DNA from: an uncultured Prevotellaceae bacterium
GTDB taxonomy: Bacteria; Bacteroidota; Bacteroidia; Bacteroidales; Bacteroidaceae
Length of the DNA stretch: 64,000 nt
Assembly: GCA_900316645.1 (NCBI GenBank)
Contig: ONDP01000002.1
Coordinates: forward strand, 62,001-126,000
Direction of reading: 5' to 3'
The notes beneath the pieces are model-generated. The model was not told where the DNA came from and did not search any database. It worked only from the letters and a program-made list of their open reading frames with translations. A program made the translations under genes and the position numbers. Of the stretch, positions 41,949 to 50,545 are shown one piece after another. How positions within the stretch are numbered: position 1 is the stretch's first letter; the number at the start of each line of letters is the position of its first letter.

Positions 41949-44102
41949 ATGAAAGAAACTAGCATCATTGAAAGATTCAGAGAGGTTGTGAGAAACAATC
42001 TCCCCTTGGTTGTCATCGTCGTGGCAACTGTGCTGATGGTGCTGGCAATGGGTGGAATGTATTACGCGGCACAAAAGATAGTGCAGCGCGATATGGAGCA
42101 ATTGGTGGAGCGCGACATGAATGCCATTTATCTGCGCATTCGCAACCAGTTGAGCAAGGTGGAGGTGACGTTAGATAATATGGCTTGGGTGGTGGTTGAC
42201 GACCTGCGTTCGCCCGATTCGTTGATTAGTGTCACGCGCCAACTGGTGCAGCACAATCCCGTCATTCTTGGCAGCAGTGCTACGTGCATCCCGAATTATT
42301 ACCCCGAGAAGGGCTATTGGTATGAACCATACGCCGTTCGCAGGGATGATGGCACCATCGAGACGATGCAGCTGGGATCGGCCGAGCATGACTATACGAA
42401 GATGGAGTTTTTCACGGCTCCGATAGCCAAGGGCGGCGGCCATTGGTGTGAACCGTATTTCGACAAAGAGGGTGCGCGCGCCATGGTGACGACGTATGGC
42501 GTTCCCGTTCGCGACGGGGCGGGCAAGATAGTGGCTGTGATAGATGCCGACATATCGCTGCAGTGGTTGGAGAAAGTGATTGATGAATCGAAAGTATATA
42601 AGAGCACGAAGCGATTCCTGGTGACGGGCTCAGACCATCTGCTGGCAGGCAAAGAAACGCCTATATTCCATTCTGCCATGAAGCTGGTGGAGGCCTATGC
42701 GCATAAGCAGGGATACGAGGTGATAGAGGACGAGAATGGCGAAATGCATCATGTGTTCTTCCATCCCGTGGGAGGCAAGACCGACTGGGTGCTCATCAGT
42801 ATATTGAAGGATACCGAGGTGTTCGACCAGCTGCGCCAGGTGCGCCACCTAATGTCAATGCTGATATTGGCAGGAATGTTGGCGGCATGTTTTATCGTGT
42901 ATCGCTCGTTGCGCCATCTGGAGCGTCTGCGCAAGGTGAATGCCGAGCAAGACCGCATAAATACCGAACTGCGCGTGGCAGGTCGGATACAGCAAAGCAT
43001 GTTGCCCCATGATTACCGGAAGGTGGACGATGTGGATATTTGCGGCATACTGTTGCCGGCACGCGAGGTGGGCGGCGACCTGTACGATTACTTTATTCGC
43101 GACGAGAAACTGTTCTTCTGCATCGGCGACGTCAGTGGCAAGGGCGCTCCGGCGGCTATGGTCATGGGCGTGGTTCATTCGCTGTTCCGTGCCTTTGCAG
43201 CTCATGAAACGGGTGCTGCCCACATCATGCAGGGCATCAACGAGGGCACCTGTCAAGGTAACGAATCCAATTTCTTCGTGACCATGTTCGTCGGTGTGCT
43301 CGACTTGCCGACAGGCCATCTGCGCTATTGCGATGCGGGCCACGATGCACCGATAGTGTTGGGAAAGGAGCAAATGAGAATGTTGCCCTGTAACCCACAT
43401 CTGCCCGTCGGCGTGCTCGATACCATCAAGTACGAAGAACAGGAAACACAATTGTCGCCGGGCGACGCCCTGTTCCTATATACCGACGGACTGACGGAAG
43501 CGAGAAACGCTACCAACCAGCTGTTTGGGATGAGCAGGGTGAATGTGACACTTGACAAATGCTTCAGCCTGAAACCGGAGGAAATGCTGCAGCGCGTCAT
43601 CGACGACGTACGCCTCTATGTGACCGATGCCGAACAGAGCGACGACCTCACCCTGTTGGCGCTGCGCTATACCCCTCAATCCTTTGAGAGCGTAATTTCC
43701 GAAACGCTCGTGATAAAGAACAACGTGCGGGAAATGCCGAAGTTCGGAGAATTTGTAAAGTCGATGTTTGGGAAAATGGGCTTAGACAAATCGATGAGCC
43801 GCAATATCCGACTGGCTGTCGAGGAGGCCGTGGTGAATGTGATGAACTATGCTTATCCTGCAGGCGAGGAGGGCGAGATAGAAATACGCCTGATGTCGGA
43901 CGGCACCGTTCTTAGAACCGTCATCATCGACTCGGGCGTAGCTTTCGACCCAACGATTGAGAAGAAAGCCGACACGTCCCTTCCTCCCGAAGAGAGGCAG
44001 ATAGGCGGTCTGGGCATCCTGCTATATCGCGAGCTGATGGACTCCATCAACTATGAGCGTGAGGGCGGAAAGAATATTCTGACATTGAACAAACAACTGT
44101 AA
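41949..44102 (+). CDS. Membrane sensor with SpoIIE/RsbU phosphatase and RsbW-like kinase domains
   Basis: 717 residues: membrane helix about 17-38, extracytoplasmic Cache-like sensor about 40-295, second helix about 297-318, short coiled linker (RLRKVNAEQDRINTELRVAGRIQQSM), PP2C/SpoIIE phosphatase about 350-570 (VGGDLYDYFI, CIGDVSGKGAPAAMVMG, RYCDAGHDAPIVL, LFLYTDGLTEARN, SDDLTLLALRY), and a C-terminal GHKL ATPase about 590-717 (RNIRLAVEEAVVNVMNYAYPA; IIDSGVAFDP; IGGLGILLYRELMDSINY). RsbU dephosphorylates, and RsbW phosphorylates, an RsbV-type STAS protein; here both activities are in one chain and the STAS gene follows after 30 bases. The output target is unknown. Confidence 0.9.
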   Translation: MKETSIIERFREVVRNNLPLVVIVVATVLMVLAMGGMYYAAQKIVQRDMEQLVERDMNAIYLRIRNQLSKVEVTLDNMAWVVVDDLRSPDSLISVTRQLVQHNPVILGSSATCIPNYYPEKGYWYEPYAVRRDDGTIETMQLGSAEHDYTKMEFFTAPIAKGGGHWCEPYFDKEGARAMVTTYGVPVRDGAGKIVAVIDADISLQWLEKVIDESKVYKSTKRFLVTGSDHLLAGKETPIFHSAMKLVEAYAHKQGYEVIEDENGEMHHVFFHPVGGKTDWVLISILKDTEVFDQLRQVRHLMSMLILAGMLAACFIVYRSLRHLERLRKVNAEQDRINTELRVAGRIQQSMLPHDYRKVDDVDICGILLPAREVGGDLYDYFIRDEKLFFCIGDVSGKGAPAAMVMGVVHSLFRAFAAHETGAAHIMQGINEGTCQGNESNFFVTMFVGVLDLPTGHLRYCDAGHDAPIVLGKEQMRMLPCNPHLPVGVLDTIKYEEQETQLSPGDALFLYTDGLTEARNATNQLFGMSRVNVTLDKCFSLKPEEMLQRVIDDVRLYVTDAEQSDDLTLLALRYTPQSFESVISETLVIKNNVREMPKFGEFVKSMFGKMGLDKSMSRNIRLAVEEAVVNVMNYAYPAGEEGEIEIRLMSDGTVLRTVIIDSGVAFDPTIEKKADTSLPPEERQIGGLGILLYRELMDSINYEREGGKNILTLNKQL

Positions 44103-44132
44103 TATTAACAATATAAAAAGAAAGAAAACATT

Positions 44133-44435
44133 ATGAATGCTAAGTATGAAGAAATCGACAACAAGTATGTAGTAACTTTGGAAGGCGAAATGGACACAGC
44201 CGCTGCCATTGATGCTGAAGAGGTGTTGAAACCGCTTTACACATCGGATGGCAAGGACGTTCTTATCGACTGTAAAGGATTGGAATACATCGCATCCAGT
44301 GGCTTGCGCATCCTGCTCAGCATCGTGAAAGGTGTGAGAACAACAGGCAACAAGGTAATCTTGCGCGACGTGAGCAAAGAAATCAATAACATATTGAAAT
44401 TGACTGGATTCATCAATTTCTTTGAGATGGAGTAA
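44133..44435 (+). CDS. STAS-domain anti-sigma-factor antagonist (RsbV-like)
   Basis: 100 residues that form a single STAS domain: VVTLEGEMDTAAAIDAEEVL, VLIDCKGLEYIASSGLRILLSIVKG, VILRDVSKEINNILKLTGFINFFEM. The phosphorylatable Ser is Ser55 or Ser56 in the YIASSGLR loop. Co-transcribed with the phosphatase-kinase gene and probably both its substrate and its output. Its end is followed by a terminator shared with the convergent gene. Confidence 0.93.
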   Translation: MNAKYEEIDNKYVVTLEGEMDTAAAIDAEEVLKPLYTSDGKDVLIDCKGLEYIASSGLRILLSIVKGVRTTGNKVILRDVSKEINNILKLTGFINFFEME

Positions 44436-44459
44436 TCAAGTAAAAAAACATGAAGCAGG

Positions 44460-44495
44460 AGCATGTAAGGACGAGTTTCTTTACATGCTTTTTTT
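44460..44495 (+). terminator. Rho-independent terminator, overlapping the end of the convergent gene
   Basis: AGCATGTAA (44460-44468) pairs with TTACATGCT (44481-44489), followed by TTTTTT. The right arm and T-run also encode the last residues and stop of the minus-strand gene at 44481-44960. Confidence 0.85.
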
Positions 44496-44960
44496 CTTCA
44501 GATAGTTGGCGAAGATGCGGGCGGCACTTTCCACCTTGGCGGCACAGGGACGCTGCTTGTAGTATTCTGCCGTGCGAGGGGAAGCCACGTAACTGCAATG
44601 GGCGCGCTCGTGCCCCTGCAGACCTAATATCTCGGCACAGATGAGACTGCCGTTCTCTGCCTCCGACTGGGCCAGTAATTCCTGCACTACCTTATAGCAG
44701 GCAGATTTGCCCTCGCGGTCGCTGCCTTCGGTCTGACCACAGTCGAGCCCTACCAGCATGACAATGCCCGACACGGCACCGCACATCATGCGCAGTCGTC
44801 CGACACCGCCGCCGAAACCTGCCGCTATCTTCTTGGCCATCACATCGTCCATGCCGTAAAGGTCGGCAAAAGCGGCTACTACACTCTGGCAACAGCCGTA
44901 GCCTGCCATGAAATTATCTACCGCACGAGCTACACGTGCTTCTAATTCTTGATCGGTCAT
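44481..44960 (-). CDS. C-GCAxxG-C-C family redox-type protein
   Basis: 159 residues from the ATG at 44960. The upstream in-frame ATG at 44990 would add ten residues encoded by an AT-rich microrepeat and is less likely. Family pattern of spaced Cys: GYGCCQSVVAAFADLYG, GFGGGVGRLRMMCGAVSGIVMLVGLDCG, SACYKVVQELL, and LICAEILGL...HCSYV...RPCAAKVE. The family is widespread in anaerobes, has conserved Cys and Gly residues and is thought to bind metal or serve in redox; no reaction is established. A gene for uvrA lies immediately upstream on the same strand. Confidence 0.85.
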   Translation of the reverse strand: MTDQELEARVARAVDNFMAGYGCCQSVVAAFADLYGMDDVMAKKIAAGFGGGVGRLRMMCGAVSGIVMLVGLDCGQTEGSDREGKSACYKVVQELLAQSEAENGSLICAEILGLQGHERAHCSYVASPRTAEYYKQRPCAAKVESAARIFANYLKKKSM

Positions 44961-44966
44961 GTTCTT

Positions 44967-44999
44967 TAATTGAGAATTGAGAATTGACAATTGAGAATT
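44967..44999. repeat. AATTGAGAATTGACAATT microrepeat
   Basis: AT-rich repeats of AATTGAGAATTG fill the gap between uvrA and the next gene and overlap the uvrA stop. In reverse complement they agree closely with 54091-54125. Confidence 0.85.
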
Positions 45000-47859
45000 A
45001 TCGCTTAAGTTCTTCCTTTAGGAATTTCGGGGTGAATCCCTTCTTGCTCTTAGCCACCTGTTCGGGAGTGCCGGTAGCAAGAATGGTACCACCGCCGCGA
45101 CCGCCTTCCGGTCCCATGTCGATGATATGGTCGGCAAGCTTGATGACGTCGAGGTTGTGCTCGATGATGATGACGGTGTTGCCACGGTCTACAAGTTTCT
45201 GCAGCACATCCATCAGAATGCGGATGTCCTCGAAATGCAGACCGGTGGTGGGCTCGTCGAGGATATAGAACGTCTTACCGGTATCACGTTTCGACAGTTC
45301 GGTGGCGAGTTTCACGCGCTGGCTCTCGCCGCCGCTGAGGGTGGTGGAGGGTTGCCCCAACTTGATATATCCCAGTCCCACCTCCTGGATGGTCTTGATT
45401 TTACGAAGAATGTCAGGCACGTTCTCGAAGAATTCCACAGCCTGGTTGATGGTCATGTCGAGCACGTCGGCAATCGACTTTCCCTTGAAGCGCACCTCCA
45501 GCGTTTCACGGTTGTAACGCTTGCCGTGGCACTCCTCGCAGGGCACTTGGATATCCGGCAGGAAATTCATTTCAATCGTCTTGTAGCCATTACCCCCACA
45601 CGTCTCACAGCGTCCGCCTTTGACATTGAACGAGAAACGTCCGGGCTTATAACCTCGTATCTGGGCTTCGGGCAGATTGACAAACAGCGAGCGAATGTCG
45701 GAGAAAACGCCCGTGTAGGTGGCAGGATTGGAACGTGGCGTGCGACCGATAGGACTCTGATCGACATTCACCACCTTATCTATATATTCCAGCCCCTCAA
45801 TACTGTCGTAAGGCATCGGCTGCTGCAGTGAGCGATAGAAATGCTTGGAAAGGATGGGGTAGAGCGTTTCGTTGATGAGCGTAGATTTGCCCGAACCGCT
45901 GACACCGGTGACGAGGATGAGTTTTCCTAATGGGAACTCGACATTGATATTCTTCAGATTGTTGCCACGGCAGCCACGTAACCACAGACTATTGCCGTTG
46001 CCCTTACGCCGTTGCTTCGGTACTTCTATGTTACGTTCGCCACTCAGATATTGCGCAGTGATGGTATTCGCCTTCAGCATTTCATCAATGGTGCCTTGGA
46101 ACACTACTTCGCCGCCCTTACGACCGGCTTTCGGACCGATGTCCACGATATAATCGGCATTGAGCATCATGTCACGGTCGTGCTCCACCACGATGATGGT
46201 ATTGCCTAAGTCGCGCAATTCCTTGAGCGAACGAATCAAGCGGTCGTTGTCGCGCTGATGCAGTCCGATGCTGGGTTCGTCTAATATGTAGAGCACATTC
46301 ACCAGTTGCGAACCAATCTGTGTGGCCAGACGGATGCGCTGGCTCTCACCGCCCGACAGGGAGGACGACTGGCGATTGAGGGCAAGGTAGTCGAGACCGA
46401 CATCCAGCAGGAAATCGAGTCGGGTACGTATCTCCTTGAGTATTTCGGCAGATATCTGCTGTTGCTGGGAGTCGAGCTTGGCTGTCGGTGTTGGCTGTTC
46501 CAAGTCGTCGAGCCATTGGCGGAGTTCGCTGAGGTCCATCGAGGCAAGTTCGGAGATGTTCTTGTCCCAGATGCGGTAGGAGAGCGCCTCGCGGTTGAGC
46601 CGCTGTCCGTGGCATTCGGGGCATTGGCATTCAGCCAGAAACTGGTCTGCCCATTTCTGTCCACTGGTACTCTCGTCGTTGTCCATCACGTTGCGCAGAT
46701 ATTTCACCACACCGTCGAACGATACGAAATAGTCGCTCGACGTATGCACCAGTTCCTTGTCGATGCGGATGGTTTCCAGCGAACCGTACAATATCTCGTT
46801 GAGCGCCTCGTCTGGAATATCGTTGACGGGCGTCTTCAAGTCGCAACTGTATTTCTTCAGGATGGCATCAATTTGCCAGAAAATCATCTGATTCTTGTAT
46901 TTCCCCAGCGGGGCGATGGCACCGTCGTGGATGTTCAGCTTGCGGTTGGGAATCACTTTCTCCAAGTCAATCTCGTTGATATAACCCAATCCCTTGCAAC
47001 GTGGGCAAGCCCCTTGGGGTGAATTGAACGAGAAGGTGTTAGGGGCAGGGTCGCTATAGGAAATACCCGTAGTCGGACACATCAGTCGTTTGGAGAAATG
47101 CTTGATGGCCTTGGTGTCGTAATCCATAATCATGAGCAGTCCTTCGCCTTGCTTCATCGCCATTTGTACGGATTTCTTCAGACGGTCGGTAGGGACATTC
47201 GAGGTGGCAGGTGTGGTAGCGGGAACGGCAAGGCGGTCGATGACAATCTCGATGTCGTGCGTCTTATAGCGGTCAACCTTCATCCCTCGGGTGATTTCCT
47301 GTAATTCACCGTCCACACGGACATGCATATAGCCCTTGCGGCGCATGCTTTCGAACAGCTCGCGATAATGACCCTTGCGCCCCCTCACAACGGGAGCCAG
47401 GATGAGAATCTTCTTGCCGGCATAGTCGTTAGTGACCATCTCGATGACTTTCTCTTCCGTGTATTTCACCATCGGTTCGCCGGTCATATAGCTATAGGCA
47501 CGACCGGCACGGGCAAAGAGCAGTCGTAAATAGTCATAGACCTCGGTGGTGGTGCCTACGGTTGAACGTGGATTCTTGTTGGTGGTCTTCTGCTCGATGC
47601 TGATGACGGGCGAAAGACCTGTTATCTTATCGACATCGGGGCGCTCCATGCCGCCAAGGAAGTTGCGGGCATAAGCCGAGAAGGTCTCGATGTAGCGGCG
47701 CTGTCCCTCGGCAAAGATGGTATCGAAAGCCAACGACGACTTGCCGGAACCGCTGAGACCTGTAATGACAGTCAGTGACTGGCGGGGAATTTCAACGTCA
47801 ATGTTCTTCAGGTTGTGCACACGTGCTCCCCAAACATTGATTTTTTCTTCATTGTTCAT
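44998..47859 (-). CDS. uvrA: Excinuclease ABC subunit A
   Basis: 953 residues, normal length. Two ABC ATPase modules: Walker A GLSGSGKSSLAFDT (about 35) and GVSGSGKSTLINET (about 670), signatures LSGGESQRIRLA and LSGGESQRVKLA. Zinc modules include CPRCKGLGYI, CPECHGQRLN, CETCGGNGYK and CEECHGKRYN. UvrA with UvrB recognises DNA lesions in nucleotide excision repair. Its start overlaps the end of the small sorting-domain gene upstream by 11 bases, so it is translated from the same transcript. Confidence 0.97.
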   Translation of the reverse strand: MNNEEKINVWGARVHNLKNIDVEIPRQSLTVITGLSGSGKSSLAFDTIFAEGQRRYIETFSAYARNFLGGMERPDVDKITGLSPVISIEQKTTNKNPRSTVGTTTEVYDYLRLLFARAGRAYSYMTGEPMVKYTEEKVIEMVTNDYAGKKILILAPVVRGRKGHYRELFESMRRKGYMHVRVDGELQEITRGMKVDRYKTHDIEIVIDRLAVPATTPATSNVPTDRLKKSVQMAMKQGEGLLMIMDYDTKAIKHFSKRLMCPTTGISYSDPAPNTFSFNSPQGACPRCKGLGYINEIDLEKVIPNRKLNIHDGAIAPLGKYKNQMIFWQIDAILKKYSCDLKTPVNDIPDEALNEILYGSLETIRIDKELVHTSSDYFVSFDGVVKYLRNVMDNDESTSGQKWADQFLAECQCPECHGQRLNREALSYRIWDKNISELASMDLSELRQWLDDLEQPTPTAKLDSQQQQISAEILKEIRTRLDFLLDVGLDYLALNRQSSSLSGGESQRIRLATQIGSQLVNVLYILDEPSIGLHQRDNDRLIRSLKELRDLGNTIIVVEHDRDMMLNADYIVDIGPKAGRKGGEVVFQGTIDEMLKANTITAQYLSGERNIEVPKQRRKGNGNSLWLRGCRGNNLKNINVEFPLGKLILVTGVSGSGKSTLINETLYPILSKHFYRSLQQPMPYDSIEGLEYIDKVVNVDQSPIGRTPRSNPATYTGVFSDIRSLFVNLPEAQIRGYKPGRFSFNVKGGRCETCGGNGYKTIEMNFLPDIQVPCEECHGKRYNRETLEVRFKGKSIADVLDMTINQAVEFFENVPDILRKIKTIQEVGLGYIKLGQPSTTLSGGESQRVKLATELSKRDTGKTFYILDEPTTGLHFEDIRILMDVLQKLVDRGNTVIIIEHNLDVIKLADHIIDMGPEGGRGGGTILATGTPEQVAKSKKGFTPKFLKEELKR

Positions 47860-48298
47860 AGTTCGTGTCGCTTACCTGATTAAATTTGCGCAGCAGATTG
47901 ACATCCTTTTTGATGTCATACTCTTTACCGTCGCCCCCCTTGGCGCGTACACGGACGAAATAGACGCCGTCCTTGACGGGGCGGCCCTTATACGTGCCAT
48001 CCCACGAACCGTCGATTTCGTTCCAAGTATAGAGACACTGTCCCCAGCGATTGAAAATCAAGGCGCGGAACTCCGTGATGTTTTGGTATTTCTTCACATG
48101 GTATGTGTCGTTAATGCCATCGCCATTCGGTGAGAAGGCATTAGGCATCTCCAGCAGACTGGCTTGCAGTGCAGTGCTGTCGACGGCAACGGTATCTTCA
48201 TCCTCGTCGTAGTCGTCATCATCGGTAGTGACAACGGCGAAAGAGGGGATTGCCAAGATGGCAAAAACAACCAGAAAAGCGTATAATAATGATTTCAT
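47849..48298 (-). CDS. Small exported protein consisting of a T9SS type B sorting domain
   Basis: 149 residues. A signal peptide (MKSLLYAFLVVFAILAIPSFA) is followed by a short acidic stretch (TTDDDDYDEDEDTVAVD) and then directly by the gliding-motility-type C-terminal domain: PNAFSPNGDGINDTYHVKKY, LIFNRWGQCLYTWNE, GSWDGTYKGRPVKDGVYFVRVRAKG, VNLLRKF. Such domains normally end long secreted adhesins or enzymes and direct them through type IX secretion. Here there is almost no cargo. First gene of the uvrA transcript. Confidence 0.85.
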   Translation of the reverse strand: MKSLLYAFLVVFAILAIPSFAVVTTDDDDYDEDEDTVAVDSTALQASLLEMPNAFSPNGDGINDTYHVKKYQNITEFRALIFNRWGQCLYTWNEIDGSWDGTYKGRPVKDGVYFVRVRAKGGDGKEYDIKKDVNLLRKFNQVSDTNYEQ

Positions 48299-48302
48299 AG
48301 TG

Positions 48303-48310
48303 CAAAATTA
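48303..48310 (-). promoter_or_regulatory. Promoter -7 element (TAATTTTG), divergent
   Basis: A minus-strand TAnnTTTG match whose last base is only four bases before the ATG of the sorting-domain gene. Transcription would start at or very near the start codon, suggesting a leaderless or nearly leaderless mRNA. Confidence 0.6.
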
Positions 48311-48320
48311 CGAAAAAACT

Positions 48321-48351
48321 TTTGTTCTGCGCTCAATTTTTCGTAATTTTG
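48321..48351 (+). promoter_or_regulatory. Promoter of the LysM gene (TTTG-N19-TAATTTTG)
   Basis: TTTG at 48321-48324, 19 bases, TAATTTTG at 48344-48351, 29 bases before the ATG at 48381. Confidence 0.75.
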
Positions 48352-48380
48352 TAGGCGAAAAAGAATAAATAGCTGAATTT

Positions 48381-49775
48381 ATGAAACGAATAATCCGATA
48401 TTTATTAGTGTTTGCGCTGGTAGCTTTCTCAGTGGAGACGGCTCTTGCCCAGCATCCTCGCTTCCGTGAAAGACACCAGGTGAAGCGCAAGGAAACCATC
48501 TTCGGCATAGCCCGTATGTATGATATCTCGATTCAGGAACTTATTGCGGCCAATCCGGAAATGAATGAGCCTGGCTACGAATTGAAGAAAGGTGACTATA
48601 TCAACATACCTTGGTCGAAGAATCAGCCTCAGACGAATATGCAGCAGACAACGGCTAATCCCACAACATCGGAGATAGCCATGCCGGCCAAGACTCAAAA
48701 GGAAGAGGTGGACGTGCGTAACCGTGAGATAAGGGTGGGCGTGATGCTGCCTCTGCATAAGATTAATGGTGACGGAAAGCGTATGCTGGAATACTATCGC
48801 GGTGTGCTGATGGCATGCGACAGTCTGCGCCATAACGGTATCTCGACTGACATTTCGGCATGGAACGTTGCGGAGGATACTGACATCAATACCTTCCTGC
48901 AGGATCCGAGAGCAGCCCAGTGTGACGTTATCATCGGTCCCTTATATACCAAAATGGTGAAGCCTTTGGCTGATTTTGCAACCGAACATGACATCAGGGT
49001 GTTCATTCCCTTCTCCATCAACAGCCATGAGGTGTTGGTGAACAGGAATGTCTTCCAGGTGTATCAGCCCCAGACAGAGCAGAACGAGACCATCATCAAC
49101 CATTTCTTGGAGCGTTTTAGTGATGCGCACCCCGTGTTCATTGATTGTAATGATACCACCAGTCAGAAAGGTATCTTTACGTTCGGTCTGCGCCGCCGTC
49201 TGGAAGCACAGAATATAGCCTATAAGATAACCAATCTGAATAGCAGCGAGTCGGCATTCTTCTCATCGTTCAGCCCCAGTAAGCAGAATGTGGTGATTCT
49301 CAACACCGGCCGTTCGAAGGAACTGACAGCTGCAATGGCCAAGCTCAACGGTCTGCGCCTTTCGCATCCCGAACTGCGTATCAGTGTGTTCGGTTATACG
49401 GACTGGATGCTCTATACGCGCTATCAGTTGGAGAACTTCTATAAGTTTGACACCTATATTCCTGCTCCATTCTACACCGATTTGTTGTCGCCAAAGACAG
49501 AGCGTATCATGACGAAGTATCGTTGGAACTACCATACCGATATGATGAATGCCCTGCCTCGGTTTGCCATTACCGGTTTCGATCATGCCTACTTCCTGCT
49601 GAAAGGATTCCACATCTATGGCAAGAACTTCACCGGCGGTTCGGGAATGGTGGGCTATACCCCAATACAGACCCCGCTGCACTTCGAAAGAATAGGCAAT
49701 GGCGGTCTGAAGAATCATAGTATGATATTTGTGCACTATCTGCCAGCCCGTCATACAGAAACGATTATTTTTTAG
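48381..49775 (+). CDS. Exported LysM protein with a type 1 periplasmic-binding-like domain
   Basis: 464 residues. After a signal peptide (ends ETALAQ) comes one LysM domain at about 32-75 (HQVKRKETIFGIARMYDISIQELIAANPEM...KKGDYINIP). A Gln/Thr-rich linker follows, then a Rossmann-like domain at about 115-460 resembling ABC-type leucine/isoleucine-binding receptors (REIRVGVMLPLHKINGDGKRMLEYYRGVLMACDSL, DVIIGPLYTKMVKPLADFA, ISVFGYTDWMLYTRYQLENFYKFDTYIPAPFY). The LysM should tether it to peptidoglycan. Ligand unknown; no ABC genes nearby. A beta-barrel gene follows after nine bases. Confidence 0.85.
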   Translation: MKRIIRYLLVFALVAFSVETALAQHPRFRERHQVKRKETIFGIARMYDISIQELIAANPEMNEPGYELKKGDYINIPWSKNQPQTNMQQTTANPTTSEIAMPAKTQKEEVDVRNREIRVGVMLPLHKINGDGKRMLEYYRGVLMACDSLRHNGISTDISAWNVAEDTDINTFLQDPRAAQCDVIIGPLYTKMVKPLADFATEHDIRVFIPFSINSHEVLVNRNVFQVYQPQTEQNETIINHFLERFSDAHPVFIDCNDTTSQKGIFTFGLRRRLEAQNIAYKITNLNSSESAFFSSFSPSKQNVVILNTGRSKELTAAMAKLNGLRLSHPELRISVFGYTDWMLYTRYQLENFYKFDTYIPAPFYTDLLSPKTERIMTKYRWNYHTDMMNALPRFAITGFDHAYFLLKGFHIYGKNFTGGSGMVGYTPIQTPLHFERIGNGGLKNHSMIFVHYLPARHTETIIF

Positions 49776-49784
49776 AGTTTAGAG

Positions 49785-50540
49785 ATGAGAAAATATATAT
49801 TTTTTTGCTTTGTTGCCTTTTTACCTTTCATGGCCAAAGCACAGGTGGGTGAATACCGTACCGACTTTGCTGTGGGCGTGAACGGAGGCTACATGCTGAG
49901 CAAGGTGTCGTTCACTCCCGACGTGCCGCAAAATATGCTGGGAGGTATGACGGCAGGTCTGACATTCCGTTATAACTGTGAGAAATATTTCAAGAGTCTC
50001 TGTGCCATTGTGGCTGAAGTGAATATTGCACAGACGGGTTGGAAGGAGAAAATAGAGGGCATGGAAAACCAGCCTCTCTATTATGCCGACGATCCAGACA
50101 ATGCACTGCACTATGAACGAAAGATTACCTATCTGCAGATTCCCATCTTTGCCCGATTGGGATGGGGACGTGAGCGTAAAGGCTTGCAGGGCTTCTTTCA
50201 GGTTGGTCCGCAGATAGCTTTCATGCTGAGTGAGAAGACAACGACTAATCTGGTTCCAGGCTATGCACCCACCGAGGCGCGCGCCTCCAATATCGTCAAT
50301 CAGGAGACGATGCCCGTCGAGAAGAAGTTTGACTATGGCATTGCCGGTGGTGCAGGTATAGAATTCTCCATGCCCAAGGTAGGTCACTTCCTCTTGGAAG
50401 GTCGCTATTACTACGGACTCGGTAACATTTTCGGTAATTCGAAGAGCGATTATTTCGGTAAGTCAAACTTCGGACAGATTGTTATCAAGGCTACCTATCT
50501 CTTTGACATTGTGAAGACGAAAAACGATAAAATTAAATAA
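49785..50540 (+). CDS. PorT-like outer-membrane beta-barrel protein
   Basis: 251 residues with a signal peptide (MRKYIFFCFVAFLPFMAKAQ). The mature protein shows the Bacteroidota OMP beta-barrel-2 pattern: AVGVNGGYMLSKVSF, a CxxIVAEVNIAQTGWKE strand, YLQIPIFARLGWG, FFQVGPQIAFMLS, YGIAGGAGIEF, HFLLEGRYYYGLGN, QIVIKATYLFDI. These resemble PorT-type proteins and porin-like barrels. Paired with the LysM protein upstream, it may be part of an envelope complex (inference). Confidence 0.8.
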   Translation: MRKYIFFCFVAFLPFMAKAQVGEYRTDFAVGVNGGYMLSKVSFTPDVPQNMLGGMTAGLTFRYNCEKYFKSLCAIVAEVNIAQTGWKEKIEGMENQPLYYADDPDNALHYERKITYLQIPIFARLGWGRERKGLQGFFQVGPQIAFMLSEKTTTNLVPGYAPTEARASNIVNQETMPVEKKFDYGIAGGAGIEFSMPKVGHFLLEGRYYYGLGNIFGNSKSDYFGKSNFGQIVIKATYLFDIVKTKNDKIK

Positions 50541-50545
50541 GAATT

